A stretch of 64,000 nt of DNA from NCBI GenBank assembly GCA_017557435.1, contig JAFYYR010000028.1, positions 154,664 through 218,663 of the forward strand, in the 5' to 3' direction. This DNA comes from Pseudobutyrivibrio sp. GTDB lineage: Bacteria > Bacillota > Clostridia > Lachnospirales > Lachnospiraceae. Positions within the stretch are counted from its first letter, which is position 1; each line of letters starts with the position of its first letter. Positions 41,955 to 50,807 of this stretch are shown piece by piece. Under the pieces are notes generated by a model. The model was not told where the DNA came from, ran no database searches, and saw nothing but the letters and a program-made list of their open reading frames with translations. The position numbers were made by a program, and so were the translations under genes.

Positions 41955-43013
41955 TCACTCCACATGAGAACGTATGGTCAATCCAAATAAATCGTTTATA
42001 GTATTGCAATCGATTGAGAAATAATTAATATCACTTGCTACTTGTTCGTCATCAACTAAATAGTAGGTTGTATTTTTCCCATCACCTACATTCTCATAAG
42101 AAAAATGACAGACTTGTCCTTTCACTCCTTGAACTGTAAAATCCTCAACATTTCCTTCAACATCGAAACCTTCTTCAACCAATAGCTTATAAAGATTTCC
42201 AAATGTGACTGCAGCACCATCGCAACAGATATCTTTATATACATCGAAATCTTTATTGTTTTTATCATTAGGATCTCCGCTTCGATATACAGCTACGCAA
42301 TAATGGTTATATTCATTTGACCAAAATTTATCTTTATCAGAATCTTTCATTTCATCTTCTATCTCAGAGAAGTGATAATAATAACCTAAATTAAAATAGT
42401 TTTGTTTTATTTCATTGAAAATTCCACCATTTTCAATCTCAGAACAAGAACATCTGCGGGCAGATTCTAATGTACTATAAATATCACCGACACTATTATC
42501 TTTATACATTTTTGCACGCTCGCTCATATAAACTGGACTAATTGTAATCTCTGCATCTGCTTTCAACCCAGCTAAATATTTGGCACATTCTTTTATAATT
42601 TCTGTTTTAGCCTCATATTCCTCTAAACTTTCAAATTCAAATTTAAAAATAGGTGCTTCACTCCATATATCATCTGTAATTATTTCCACACCATCATGAG
42701 CAGGAAATTCATTTATGTTCTTTTCAGCTAGTTTAGAATCATAATTATCATATATTAACGACGAAGCATATGGACCACCTGGACTATTTTTTTGGAGTAA
42801 ATTAAAACTGATATCGTTTTCTTCGTCATATATATTCCAATACTGATTACTGTCTTCTTCAACCAGATTGCCTTCTATCTTACAATTTTTAAATCCATTA
42901 TCTTTTAGATATTTTTTTACAGCTGATTCACCATTTAATGAATCACCACAAGCAACTAAACATACTCCAAATAAAGAAACAATTAACATCAATATTAAAA
43001 GCTTCATCTTCAT
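41955..43013 (-). CDS. Lipoprotein, family B copy 2 (352 residues)
   Basis: A paralogue of the gene at 40812, with lipobox GVCLVACG (Cys about 22). Shared blocks are KYLKDNGFKNCKIEG, NQYWNIYDEENDISFN, YDNYDSKLAEKNINEFPAH, TFGNLYKLLVEEGFDVEG, VQGVKGQVCHFSYE and NDLFGLT. The two differ most in the middle, where this copy has an extra Cys-containing stretch RRCSCSEIENGG. A promoter was not clearly seen; the 196-bp leader holds the terminator of the lipase gene. The function is unknown; surface exposure is likely. Confidence 0.8.
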   Translation of the reverse strand: MKMKLLILMLIVSLFGVCLVACGDSLNGESAVKKYLKDNGFKNCKIEGNLVEEDSNQYWNIYDEENDISFNLLQKNSPGGPYASSLIYDNYDSKLAEKNINEFPAHDGVEIITDDIWSEAPIFKFEFESLEEYEAKTEIIKECAKYLAGLKADAEITISPVYMSERAKMYKDNSVGDIYSTLESARRCSCSEIENGGIFNEIKQNYFNLGYYYHFSEIEDEMKDSDKDKFWSNEYNHYCVAVYRSGDPNDKNNKDFDVYKDICCDGAAVTFGNLYKLLVEEGFDVEGNVEDFTVQGVKGQVCHFSYENVGDGKNTTYYLVDDEQVASDINYFSIDCNTINDLFGLTIRSHVE

Positions 43014-43105
43014 CCTTTATACCCTCTTCCTTATTTTTCTAAATTTAAATAATCATGTGTACCACTAGCATCAAAACTATTATATTAATCAATTGTGCTG
43101 CAAAA

Positions 43106-43150
43106 GGATGCAACTTTGTGAACACTTTTAGTATTCCGTTTGTTGCACCC
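43106..43150 (-). terminator. Terminator-like hairpin after lipase-fold gene
   Basis: On the minus strand GGGTGCAAC and GTTGCATCC enclose a long loop, then TTTTGC. It is about 60 bases after the stop of the 837-residue gene. Confidence 0.55.
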
Positions 43151-43209
43151 TTCATGCTTACGCACAATTTACTTATAATACAGAAAAGCTGTACTCAAAT
43201 AACAAATTA

Positions 43210-45723
43210 TTAGCAGTGTGCTGCCATTCTTCTAGTAGCCTGCATCTGATTATCTGCCTCAGGCATGATAATAGATTTATATTCCGTACTATTAAAGTTA
43301 TATGGAGTATAGCTTGAATCAAATGGAAGAACATTCTGTATTCCAGCAAGAGGAAGAATTCCAGTTTCTATATTGCCTTGACCCTCAAGAAGGTTTTGCG
43401 CAATACCAGGTAATTTTTCACTAATGTCATCTACAGAATTCTCTTTACCTTCCAAATACTTTTCAACAACAACAGGATGCCAATTTTCTGCGATTTCACT
43501 AAAATCAAGCTGATTCTCTTGTTCAGATAATGCACCAAACAATGCTGCAATATCGCCAATCAAAGCAATATCTCCACCCTGGCTACTCAGCACACCTGAA
43601 AGATCTTCTTTAGATATAGGTTGTTTCATACCCATAGCAAGTGGATCTACATCTAAGATTTTCTTAGCATCTAAAGGAATCACATAAGGGTCTTCAGCGT
43701 GGCTACCTGCATTGTATGAAGGAGCTATAGTAGAACCCTCAACCTGGCCATTGATAATAACTGGATTAATGATAACAATATTGCCCTCTGCTGATAATCC
43801 ACTAAGCACATCTTCCATAGTCTGGCCTGTTGGATAAGAATACTGGTCTTCCACCTGATTAATGGCATGATCTTCATTCGCAGCCTCAACTGCCTCTTTT
43901 TCTTTCTTAGCAGCTTGGTGTTGTTCGCTCGACTGCTGTTCTGATTGATTAGGAGTATTTTCTGCTGTCTCCTTTGTAGCAGGAGTCTTACCAAATAGTT
44001 TTTCTCCAATAAATGAGCCAACATCACTAAATGCCTCTTTTACCGCGCCGAAAGCATCTTTTGCTCCATTGTATACATTAGTAGCAGTTTCAGCTAAACC
44101 GGATAAGCCATCTCCTACCACTTTTGCTGCTCCGCCTAACAACTCTCCAGCACCATCTAACAATCCATCTACGATATTACCACCAGTTTCTACTGCTCCA
44201 CCGAGCACATCTCCGCCGAATTCAACTATTCCGCCAAGTGCGTCTCCACCTAATCGTGAAAGTCCTCCTAAAATATCTCCAACTACTTCACCAGGAGCTC
44301 CGAAGGCTTCGCTTTTTTCTTCGATCCAATCTCCCAAGTCATCACCAGCGTTAGATATTTTATCACCAATATCTTCACTTCCCTGATCGATAGTTTCAGA
44401 AATCTCGTCAGCTTTCTCTTCAACTTTATCTCCTAATTTATCGGCGCCCTCTTCTATGACATTTCCAAGTATTTCACTACCTTCATCTGCGATAACTGGT
44501 ATTGCCCCAACTAAACCTTCATTAAGATAAGCTTCTCCAATTTCAAAGGCAGAATCATAATTCTCTTTATCACGTGTAGCTAAACAAACAAGTTCTGCCA
44601 CAATATTTTGACCATTTCCTACAGCAAATGTATGAATAAAATTATCCAAATCCTCTTGAGAAAGGTTATTTGCTTCACCATATGCTCTAATCATATCAGT
44701 CATTTTCTCAAACTTATCTTTATTAGAAATAAGATACTCAAGAGCTTTCTTTTCTCCATCCTTAGTGCCGAGGCCATATCCTGTCAAATTACCCATGAAA
44801 TCACCCATTTCACGCAATTCATCTTCTGGATAATTATCCATAATATATGTCAAGAACCCGTTTATTTGCTTTATATTTTCATTTTCTTCTGTAATGCTAA
44901 ATTGAGGATTTCCATTTTCATCCATCTGCATTTTACCAGACTCATCAATAACAAAGAATGAATTAGGGCTATGATACTGTCCTGGATCTGTCATTCCGTA
45001 TCCTTGACAAAATACCATTTCAGCATTTGGAAGTTGCTTCAATAAACCATGGACAAAATCGGTACTTATCGCATAGTTAGTTATTTTACTACCATTTTGC
45101 TCAATCAAATCGCTATAAGTCTGCAAAAACTCATTTGAAAATCCTGGACCGTCAAATGCCACACATCTAGATATCTTTCCATCTTCAGCTAAAGCAGTCA
45201 CATACATCGCTTTATTGGCACCCTTAGAATGCCCAGCAACAATTATATCCTCAAACTGACCTGCACACTCATTATAAAACTCCATCGCCTTCTCTTGAAG
45301 TTCTGTTGAAACTTCTGTTAAGCCTTGACAGTTATCATACCACTCATTATAGCCACTAGTTCCCTTAAATGTTATTATTCCTTGTCCAGTGGTTGGATCT
45401 TTATAACATACATTTAAGTTCAACATTCCCGACTCATCCAATTGGTGGTTAGTAACTTGAAGCGCAGACAATTCAGGATCGTTCTTTAAGGCTTCTATAA
45501 TGCCAGCCCATTCTTTGCCACTAGCCCATGAACCACCCAATTTCTGATCGCCCATATTTCTCAGGTTTTCAATCTCTTTTTCGCCAAACATTGCTAACAT
45601 AGACGAAACATTCATAGTTTCATCTATAGGAAGCTTATCCAAATTTTCTATTCCAGCCGCATGTAGCACTTCACCATCGATATAGGTTATTTGTTCAAGT
45701 AATGCTATCTTTTCATCTGTCAT
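43210..45723 (-). CDS. Lipase-fold (Mbeg1/DUF2974-like) protein, candidate secreted effector
   Basis: An 837-residue protein without a signal peptide. Its N-terminal alpha/beta-hydrolase domain (about 85-255) has ITFKGTSGYNEWYDN, the nucleophile elbow IVAGHSKGANKA (Ser166), CVAFDGPGFS and a candidate His in GQYHSPN. Helical regions follow. A long amphipathic Gly-rich stretch (about 400-590) repeats GG-DVLGG/GG-LLDG-like units and looks membrane-active. Next comes a disordered Gln/Glu-rich part, a beta/alpha domain with VIINPVIING, and a C-terminus ending ATRRMAAHC. Large size, hydrolase head and basic tail fit a T4SS or other contact effector. It ends a four-gene operon. Confidence 0.75.
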   Translation of the reverse strand: MTDEKIALLEQITYIDGEVLHAAGIENLDKLPIDETMNVSSMLAMFGEKEIENLRNMGDQKLGGSWASGKEWAGIIEALKNDPELSALQVTNHQLDESGMLNLNVCYKDPTTGQGIITFKGTSGYNEWYDNCQGLTEVSTELQEKAMEFYNECAGQFEDIIVAGHSKGANKAMYVTALAEDGKISRCVAFDGPGFSNEFLQTYSDLIEQNGSKITNYAISTDFVHGLLKQLPNAEMVFCQGYGMTDPGQYHSPNSFFVIDESGKMQMDENGNPQFSITEENENIKQINGFLTYIMDNYPEDELREMGDFMGNLTGYGLGTKDGEKKALEYLISNKDKFEKMTDMIRAYGEANNLSQEDLDNFIHTFAVGNGQNIVAELVCLATRDKENYDSAFEIGEAYLNEGLVGAIPVIADEGSEILGNVIEEGADKLGDKVEEKADEISETIDQGSEDIGDKISNAGDDLGDWIEEKSEAFGAPGEVVGDILGGLSRLGGDALGGIVEFGGDVLGGAVETGGNIVDGLLDGAGELLGGAAKVVGDGLSGLAETATNVYNGAKDAFGAVKEAFSDVGSFIGEKLFGKTPATKETAENTPNQSEQQSSEQHQAAKKEKEAVEAANEDHAINQVEDQYSYPTGQTMEDVLSGLSAEGNIVIINPVIINGQVEGSTIAPSYNAGSHAEDPYVIPLDAKKILDVDPLAMGMKQPISKEDLSGVLSSQGGDIALIGDIAALFGALSEQENQLDFSEIAENWHPVVVEKYLEGKENSVDDISEKLPGIAQNLLEGQGNIETGILPLAGIQNVLPFDSSYTPYNFNSTEYKSIIMPEADNQMQATRRMAAHC

Positions 45724-45742
45724 TTTTTCACCTCACTCCTTT

Positions 45743-46396
45743 CTACTTGCTTGCGCTAGCCAATGCAGAGTATCTACCCAAAGTATTGTCTGAATTCATG
45801 ATCTGCTCGTAGTTGTGCTGAGCCATAGATTCAGTTGTGCCAGGTGCGACACAATACATGAGAACCTTGTATACTCCTTCCTCATTGCTAAGTCTTGATG
45901 CCACCTTGTCAAAGAGTGCCTTTGAAGCCTCGTCATAAGCTGCTTCAATTACTACTACAACTGTAGATGCTTTAACTGTGCCATCGTTTGAAACTCCAAG
46001 GAGTTTGGTGAATAGCTTATAATTGTTATCAATTAGTAAGTCAGAGACTTTATCCTGCATTTTTTTGCGGAAAACTGGGAATGCAAGTACCCAACCATAT
46101 GTATCTTCAAGTCCATCTTTTGTACGATTCACAAGACATTTCTGTGTCTCAGGGTCATCCCCTACAGCGTATGCCAAAAGGGATTCCTCATCGTGATAAG
46201 TACGATTTTCCTTTTTGTAGCCTGCATAGACAAAGGTCTTGCCATACTTCTGCTCTAAAAACTGGAGCATTTCTTCGATTGACTCGATAGATTCCTGAAT
46301 GCTCATGTCAAGCTCATCCCACTGCTGTGGTAAATCCTTTGACTTGAGAATTTCCTTTTGTCTTACAGTCAATTCTTTAGTAAGTAACTCACTCAT
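45743..46396 (-). CDS. Hypothetical protein upstream of lipase effector (217 residues)
   Basis: A soluble protein with an N-terminal helical region (SIQESIESIEEMLQFLEQKYG) and a mixed alpha/beta core (VVVVIEAAYDEASKALFD). No signal or membrane segment was seen and no family recognised. It lies 19 bases upstream of the lipase-fold gene in the same operon. That position fits a dedicated chaperone, adaptor or immunity partner, but nothing in the sequence proves it. Codon use looks like its neighbours. Confidence 0.68.
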   Translation of the reverse strand: MSELLTKELTVRQKEILKSKDLPQQWDELDMSIQESIESIEEMLQFLEQKYGKTFVYAGYKKENRTYHDEESLLAYAVGDDPETQKCLVNRTKDGLEDTYGWVLAFPVFRKKMQDKVSDLLIDNNYKLFTKLLGVSNDGTVKASTVVVVIEAAYDEASKALFDKVASRLSNEEGVYKVLMYCVAPGTTESMAQHNYEQIMNSDNTLGRYSALASASK

Positions 46397-46412
46397 TTTT
46401 CACATTTCCTTT

Positions 46413-47321
46413 CTAAAGTATCATCGGTCCACTCATCATATAACCCAGATATGGATTCGTCGTGACATTGGTTCCAAATCTTGTTATTTCCTCGACCTCT
46501 TCCGAAGTCAGAACGGACTGAAATTTATATAACAGTTTGGAAGCTGTGCTAGGGTTTATGTATTTTTCACCATCTTCTTTCTGAAGAACATATTTAGCAC
46601 ATTTTTCATCTCTAGCTGCAAAACGTAAAACTCGCTCATCAGACAAATATTTGTAAAATGGTAAATATCCATATTTGCAGTCAGATGCCCAAAAATTAAA
46701 AACAATTTTCAACAGAGGATGAATAGTCGCTAATTTTGTTAGTAACTCTTCATCGATAAGTACAGCCTCTGCGTCCACCTTGTTGATAATCAGGTCCTCA
46801 AATCCATCTTCGTATCTTGTTCCTAGGCGATTATATTCATCCTCATCATCAAGATCATTGATAGTTGAGAATTTGACCATCTTCCCATTTGTACCGTAGT
46901 AGCTTTTCTCGCCTTTTTTATTTACAGCTGTTGACACTAGATGGTCATAGTCAGTCTGCTTGCTTCTAGCGTAAAGCTGACGACCGGTAGGCAATACGAA
47001 TTTTGTAATATATGCTTCAAATGGAGATGAGCCGTCAAATGGTCTTTTTTCCTTAACGCTATGATAGGCATCCATACAATAGAACAGCAAAGCGTCGATT
47101 TCGTCACGACTAAAAGTATTGTATAGATTAACCTTATCGCGAATTCGGGCAGCGGCCACATTTGCACAAGTAAAATAAACAGTTGCCTCAACTTCGTCAT
47201 ACATTTTCATAACTTGCTCATTAGCTAATTCAACATCGCCAATTCCAATAGCACTATAGGCAACATCAGAATTATCGAACCCAATTCCTCTGCTTGTTGA
47301 TTTTTCTGCATATTCTCCCAT
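46413..47321 (-). CDS. Hypothetical protein with sigma-70 region-2-like segment
   Basis: About 302 residues from the ATG at 47319-47321 (MGEYAEKS), chosen over an upstream TTG. A GTG at 47322-47324 is also possible. AGAAAGG lies upstream. The segment from FSRDEIDALLFYCMDAYHSV through PFDGSSPFEAYITKFVLP to RQLYARSK follows the sigma region 2 pattern (hydrophobic helix, F-x-A-Y-I block, basic end). A later part with DEELLTKLATIHPLLK and NPSTASKLLYKFQSVL may stand for region 4. The match is weak and unsupported by a search. If real, it would be a dedicated regulator of the lipase operon or of the T4SS promoters. Confidence 0.55.
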   Translation of the reverse strand: MGEYAEKSTSRGIGFDNSDVAYSAIGIGDVELANEQVMKMYDEVEATVYFTCANVAAARIRDKVNLYNTFSRDEIDALLFYCMDAYHSVKEKRPFDGSSPFEAYITKFVLPTGRQLYARSKQTDYDHLVSTAVNKKGEKSYYGTNGKMVKFSTINDLDDEDEYNRLGTRYEDGFEDLIINKVDAEAVLIDEELLTKLATIHPLLKIVFNFWASDCKYGYLPFYKYLSDERVLRFAARDEKCAKYVLQKEDGEKYINPSTASKLLYKFQSVLTSEEVEEITRFGTNVTTNPYLGYMMSGPMIL

Positions 47322-47370
47322 CACTGTTATAACCTTTCTCAATTACATCCATTAATATGTCTTAATGGCA

Positions 47371-48279
47371 TTATGCAAGCGCCTTCTCCAAATCTTCTCC
47401 TGCGCATACATATCTGCCTTCATCAGTATCGAGAAATGCATATTTACTTCTTCCAGTCACTAATTTCACGCCTTCAGCATTTGATACTGTCATCAATATA
47501 AACTTCTCGGCAATCTTACCTTTGTTCTCCTCAACAAAATCTTTGATAGATGATGCTGTCAGGAACATAATAGGAACACCCTCGTATTTGATAAGGGATT
47601 TTGACTCGTCATCTGTAACAAGTACACTGAGTGTCTTATTACCAACTACTTCCTTGAGCTTGTCCAGGCCCACGATATACTGAGACCAAACCTTGTTGGT
47701 TGCCTCTACGATTTCCCAACCGTATACAACCTGACCATCAATAGAGAAAATAGAAGCATCTGCTGGTGGATTAGTAATCCATCTCTCAATTGAGTGTGCA
47801 GCAACTCCATTTTCCTGAATCTCATTAGCATCCTCTACATTTGTAAAAAATGATGCTGTAACCTGTACATCTCCAACTGGATTGGCAATGGCTTTGCCCT
47901 GTGCATTGATTGCCACATATAGGCAACCGTCATCGTTGTAAATACTAGCGATTTTGTTAACTACGTCCTGTCTCTTCTCGTACAGCTCCTCAGCTGGCGC
48001 ATACAATCCGGAATTAACAATCTCAAATCCACGATAGTTGTTGTCAAACATCTTGTTGATGTATGAAAGATTAGGCACTTCGTATGGTCTAGTTGCGAAA
48101 TTGTAATCCCCCTCAGGAATTTCCTTTTTCATGTCCTCGATAAATGCGTTAGCCTCTTCATCATTGAGTGCTGCGAAAAAAGCACAGTCAGAATTTCTTA
48201 CTACTGAGTCATTAACTGTAACAATTTTGAAGGTCATGCCAGTTAATTCACTCAAGTCCTCCTTTGTTAATTTTTCCAT
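47371..48279 (-). CDS. Hypothetical protein, first gene of lipase operon (302 residues)
   Basis: A soluble protein, not recognised, with no signal peptide. Visible parts are a helical N-terminus KLTKEDLSELTGMTF, the segment NDEEANAFIEDMKKEI, VQVTASFFTNVEDANEIQ, and a C-terminal part that could be a small alpha/beta domain (KFILMTVSNAEGVKLVTGRS). The start is the ATG at 48277-48279, since GAGGTG lies six bases upstream; a GTG three codons earlier overlaps that site. A good SigA promoter and a 170-base leader precede it. It may form a complex with the other operon products. Confidence 0.7.
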   Translation of the reverse strand: MEKLTKEDLSELTGMTFKIVTVNDSVVRNSDCAFFAALNDEEANAFIEDMKKEIPEGDYNFATRPYEVPNLSYINKMFDNNYRGFEIVNSGLYAPAEELYEKRQDVVNKIASIYNDDGCLYVAINAQGKAIANPVGDVQVTASFFTNVEDANEIQENGVAAHSIERWITNPPADASIFSIDGQVVYGWEIVEATNKVWSQYIVGLDKLKEVVGNKTLSVLVTDDESKSLIKYEGVPIMFLTASSIKDFVEENKGKIAEKFILMTVSNAEGVKLVTGRSKYAFLDTDEGRYVCAGEDLEKALA

Positions 48280-48460
48280 CTTTTTCACCTCATTGTCCTA
48301 TTATTTTATAAAGTGTCTTATTGACCACTTTATTCCTTTTGCTAATAATTGCCCTAGTGCGCTTATTCGATTGTAACAATTCAGCAAAATCTCACTCCCC
48401 GGTTCATTTAAGTATTTAAACCCGTTTCTATGAGTACTATTATGCTACTATGCGATTTTT

Positions 48461-48508
48461 ATTCTAATATTTTCTTCTCGCTAAGTCAACACTTTTTAAT
48501 TAAAAAGT
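48461..48508 (-). promoter_or_regulatory. SigA promoter with palindrome for the lipase operon
   Basis: On the minus strand TTGACT (48484-48489) and TAGAAT (48461-48466) are 17 bases apart. ACTTTTTAATTAAAAAGT (48491-48508) is a perfect 18-bp palindrome next to the -35 box and may bind a regulator. Confidence 0.75.
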
Positions 48509-48544
48509 AGTAAAAAAATAATATTTATAAAAATGTGCGCAAAA

Positions 48545-48594
48545 AAGCCCCCGCCAACACTAGACCACATCACAGGTCAAGCGCCGCAGGGGGC
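48545..48594 (-). terminator. Intrinsic terminator after GtrA gene
   Basis: On the minus strand AGCCCCCTGC and GGCGGGGGCT pair around a loop, followed by TTTTTTG. Confidence 0.85.
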
Positions 48595-48645
48595 TAAATT
48601 TCTACTATTATTTAATTTGGTAACAGGGCTATGTGCCCCAATAGA

Positions 48646-49164
48646 TTATTTTGTCTTAAATGCCCAAAACTTGTTAATAAGGAAATTGATTGGAACACTG
48701 ACTAACAGATTAATCAATGGTGCCACAAATTTAGACAGGCCAATCACATCAATCCACAGGTAGAGGAAAAGTGTATTTAAAAAGATGCCTGTAAACGAGT
48801 AGGAAACATAAGTTTTCAAAAGGGTGCGAAGCATATTTCTCTGCTGACCATCCTCCACAACAAACACCAGCTTATTGTTCCAATAGAATGACCAAAGCAC
48901 ACTGAGAAGAAATGCTATAACATTGGCTACAGAAGCCTGGGCGGTAGGATTGTCCACCAGTACGCCCATCTTCTCCATGACAATCAGAGATATCCAATTG
49001 ATGGCCAGAGCTAAAAATGTATTAGAGACACCGACGATGCCGAACTTAACAAACTGCACCATGGCCTCGTGGACCCCATCAGTGTATTCTTTGTGCATTA
49101 TTTTGAAAATGAATCCAAAAATCTTTTTAACAATTATATCTAATAAATCTAATGCTTTATTCAT
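48646..49164 (-). CDS. GtrA-family membrane protein
   Basis: A 172-residue protein with four membrane segments in two pairs and the GtrA landmarks FVKFGIVGVSNTFLALAINW (about 36-55) and VLWSFYWNNKLVF (about 88-100). GtrA proteins help glucosyl-lipid or isoprenoid-linked sugar move across the membrane. It has no glycosyltransferase partner here, but fits a polysaccharide or teichoic acid modification role. It has its own terminator. Confidence 0.9.
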   Translation of the reverse strand: MNKALDLLDIIVKKIFGFIFKIMHKEYTDGVHEAMVQFVKFGIVGVSNTFLALAINWISLIVMEKMGVLVDNPTAQASVANVIAFLLSVLWSFYWNNKLVFVVEDGQQRNMLRTLLKTYVSYSFTGIFLNTLFLYLWIDVIGLSKFVAPLINLLVSVPINFLINKFWAFKTK

Positions 49165-49268
49165 CGTAATAACCTAGTTCCTTCTATATTATTATGAGGG
49201 CTACGCCAATTCGCATAGCCCTCTAGGATTATAATGTATAGATGGATTTTAATCAATAAGCGGATTCC

Positions 49269-49769
49269 CTACTCGCCCTCACTAAGCGCTGCTGGAAGTG
49301 GACGGTGCTTTGCTGAAAGCTCATCCACGTCAATGCGCATAACGCTGACGATGGAAACCATTCTCTCATCAAAGGTAAAATGGTCCTGACCGGTCTGGGT
49401 CTTCATGATGGCCTGAAGTGCACGGTCCTTTTCCGCTGGGTCATCGATGAGATGAATCTGGCCTGTGCCCATGACGCACTCGTAAGCAACTCCGTACTGG
49501 CATGCTATCTTACCCTCGAATGGTGTGATATTGCACTCCATGGTAAAGCAGCAGTCAGAGTTCTTCCTAATTATGTCTAGCTTTCGGCCAGTGTTGGCGC
49601 CGTGCAGATAGACAATAAGATGTCCATCTGCATCATGGTCTATGCCGTAATTCATTGGCACCACGTATGGCTTGCCCTCGTCCACTAATCCCAGGTGCAA
49701 ATACTTGCAGGTGTCTAGGATGCGGTTGATTTCATTTGGATCTGTGATTTCTCGTTCTCTTCTGGTCAT
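49269..49769 (-). CDS. Pyridoxamine 5'-phosphate oxidase-family flavoprotein (NimA-like)
   Basis: A 166-residue protein with the split-barrel flavoprotein fold. The N-terminus is REITDPNEINRILDTCKYLHLGLVDEGKPYVVPMNYGI, typical of the NimA/5-nitroimidazole antibiotic-resistance-like group. HGANTGRKLDIIRKN follows with FMN-binding residues. Many such genes are of unknown function and not linked to resistance. It lies between GtrA and the broken superoxide dismutase. Confidence 0.85.
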   Translation of the reverse strand: MTRREREITDPNEINRILDTCKYLHLGLVDEGKPYVVPMNYGIDHDADGHLIVYLHGANTGRKLDIIRKNSDCCFTMECNITPFEGKIACQYGVAYECVMGTGQIHLIDDPAEKDRALQAIMKTQTGQDHFTFDERMVSIVSVMRIDVDELSAKHRPLPAALSEGE

Positions 49770-49805
49770 GAATCCCCCTTTATATGATTCTGGTCGGTTG
49801 CCAAA

Positions 49806-50169
49806 CTAGCCAACTATCTCCTCATATCTAGCACTTACTTTTGCCCAATCAAGCACCTCAAAGAATGCCTTGATATAGTCTGGACGAAGATTCTTGTATT
49901 TCAAATAATATGCATGCTCCCACACATCAAGTGCTACAAGTGGAATCATGCCTGTGCCCTCGGAAATTGGATTGTCCTGATTGGCAGTCTTAGAAACAGC
50001 AAGCTTGCCTGACTTGTCAGTAGAAAGCCATGCCAGCCTTCTCCGCCAACTCATTGAAAGTCTTGGTGTATGTGGCGTGGTGCTTGCCGTGGTGGGTCTC
50101 CACTGTAAGCTGATCTATATATGGCTCAAGAGCGTCTGTTGCGTATGGTAATTTAATCTGTTCAAACAT
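49806..50169 (-). pseudogene. Fe/Mn superoxide dismutase with internal deletion
   Basis: The N-terminal part (start ATG 50167-50169) encodes [20 protein letters not shown] and [12 protein letters not shown], the normal start of Fe/Mn SOD with the first metal His. After FNELAEKAG it jumps to the region WLSTDKSGK, with NQDNPISEG and [13 protein letters not shown] (Asp and His ligands) in another frame. About 80 residues with the second metal His are missing, and the frame is shifted. A short GGCTGG microhomology at the junction fits a slippage or recombination deletion. It cannot make an active enzyme. Confidence 0.9.
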
Positions 50170-50244
50170 TTTAAAACCCTCCTTGTGTGAATTTGTGTAT
50201 TTACTTGATTGTAGCACGGATTAGGGGCAGTTGCACACATTTAA

Positions 50245-50739
50245 TTAAATAGCGGAATGAACTACGCTCCCGTGCTCCACCTTGGTCCCAGCAGCCACAA
50301 CAGCTCTGGCCGTAACCACTGCGTTGCAGCCAATCTGGCAAAAGTCGCCAACTGTGCTGTCGTGATTGAGCACCGCGCCAGCATTAATAATGCAGGACTG
50401 GCCAATTTTCGTGGCTCTGTACACTACACAGCCAGGCTCTATAATGGAGCCGGCCCCGATAGAAGCATCCCCACTGACATAGGCCTGTGGATGAATAATG
50501 GTAGTCAGCTTAAAATCTGCTGATAGCATCTCCACACATTTTTTCCTAACCTGGAGATTGCCCATAGCTACTATGAATTCATCATATTCTCCAATGAACT
50601 TTTTATAGTCTGCAATTTTTCCAATGGCAAGCTGGCTATTATCATCTAAAAAAGCTGCCTCATCATATCCTGACTCCAGCGCCAAGTCCTTTACAAGACG
50701 GCCATACTCGCCAGCACCGATTATAAGTAATTTTTTCAT
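50245..50739 (-). CDS. PglD/NeuD-like sugar O/N-acetyltransferase
   Basis: A 164-residue protein. It has an N-terminal nucleotide-sugar binding half (KKLLIIGAGEYGRLVKDLA) and a left-handed beta-helix from about residue 80, with hexapeptide-like repeats (HPQAYVSGDASIGAGSIIEP, IGQSCIINAGAVLNHDS). The likely catalytic His is in LNHDS. It is shorter than the usual ~200 residues, and the C-terminal helix coil appears truncated, so activity is uncertain. The leader holds a short AGTTATAGA repeat array also found at 57.6 kb. Confidence 0.85.
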   Translation of the reverse strand: MKKLLIIGAGEYGRLVKDLALESGYDEAAFLDDNSQLAIGKIADYKKFIGEYDEFIVAMGNLQVRKKCVEMLSADFKLTTIIHPQAYVSGDASIGAGSIIEPGCVVYRATKIGQSCIINAGAVLNHDSTVGDFCQIGCNAVVTARAVVAAGTKVEHGSVVHSAI

Positions 50740-50744
50740 GGTGT

Positions 50745-50773
50745 TCCTTCTATAACTTTCTATAACTTTTTAT
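50745..50773 (-). repeat. AGTTATAGA tandem repeat, copy set 1
   Basis: On the minus strand AAAAAGTTATAGAAAGTTATAG reads as two 10-base units just upstream of the PglD-like start. The same unit occurs five times at 57624-57690. Confidence 0.6.
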
Positions 50774-50807
50774 TTGCCGACATTGTAATTGAGATTCAAC
50801 AACTTTG

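Noticed and set aside
44069-44386. Plus-strand Pro/Ser-rich open frame
   Set aside because: It is the mirror of the Gly-rich part of the lipase-fold protein on the minus strand; composition follows from the opposite strand and there is no ribosome binding site.
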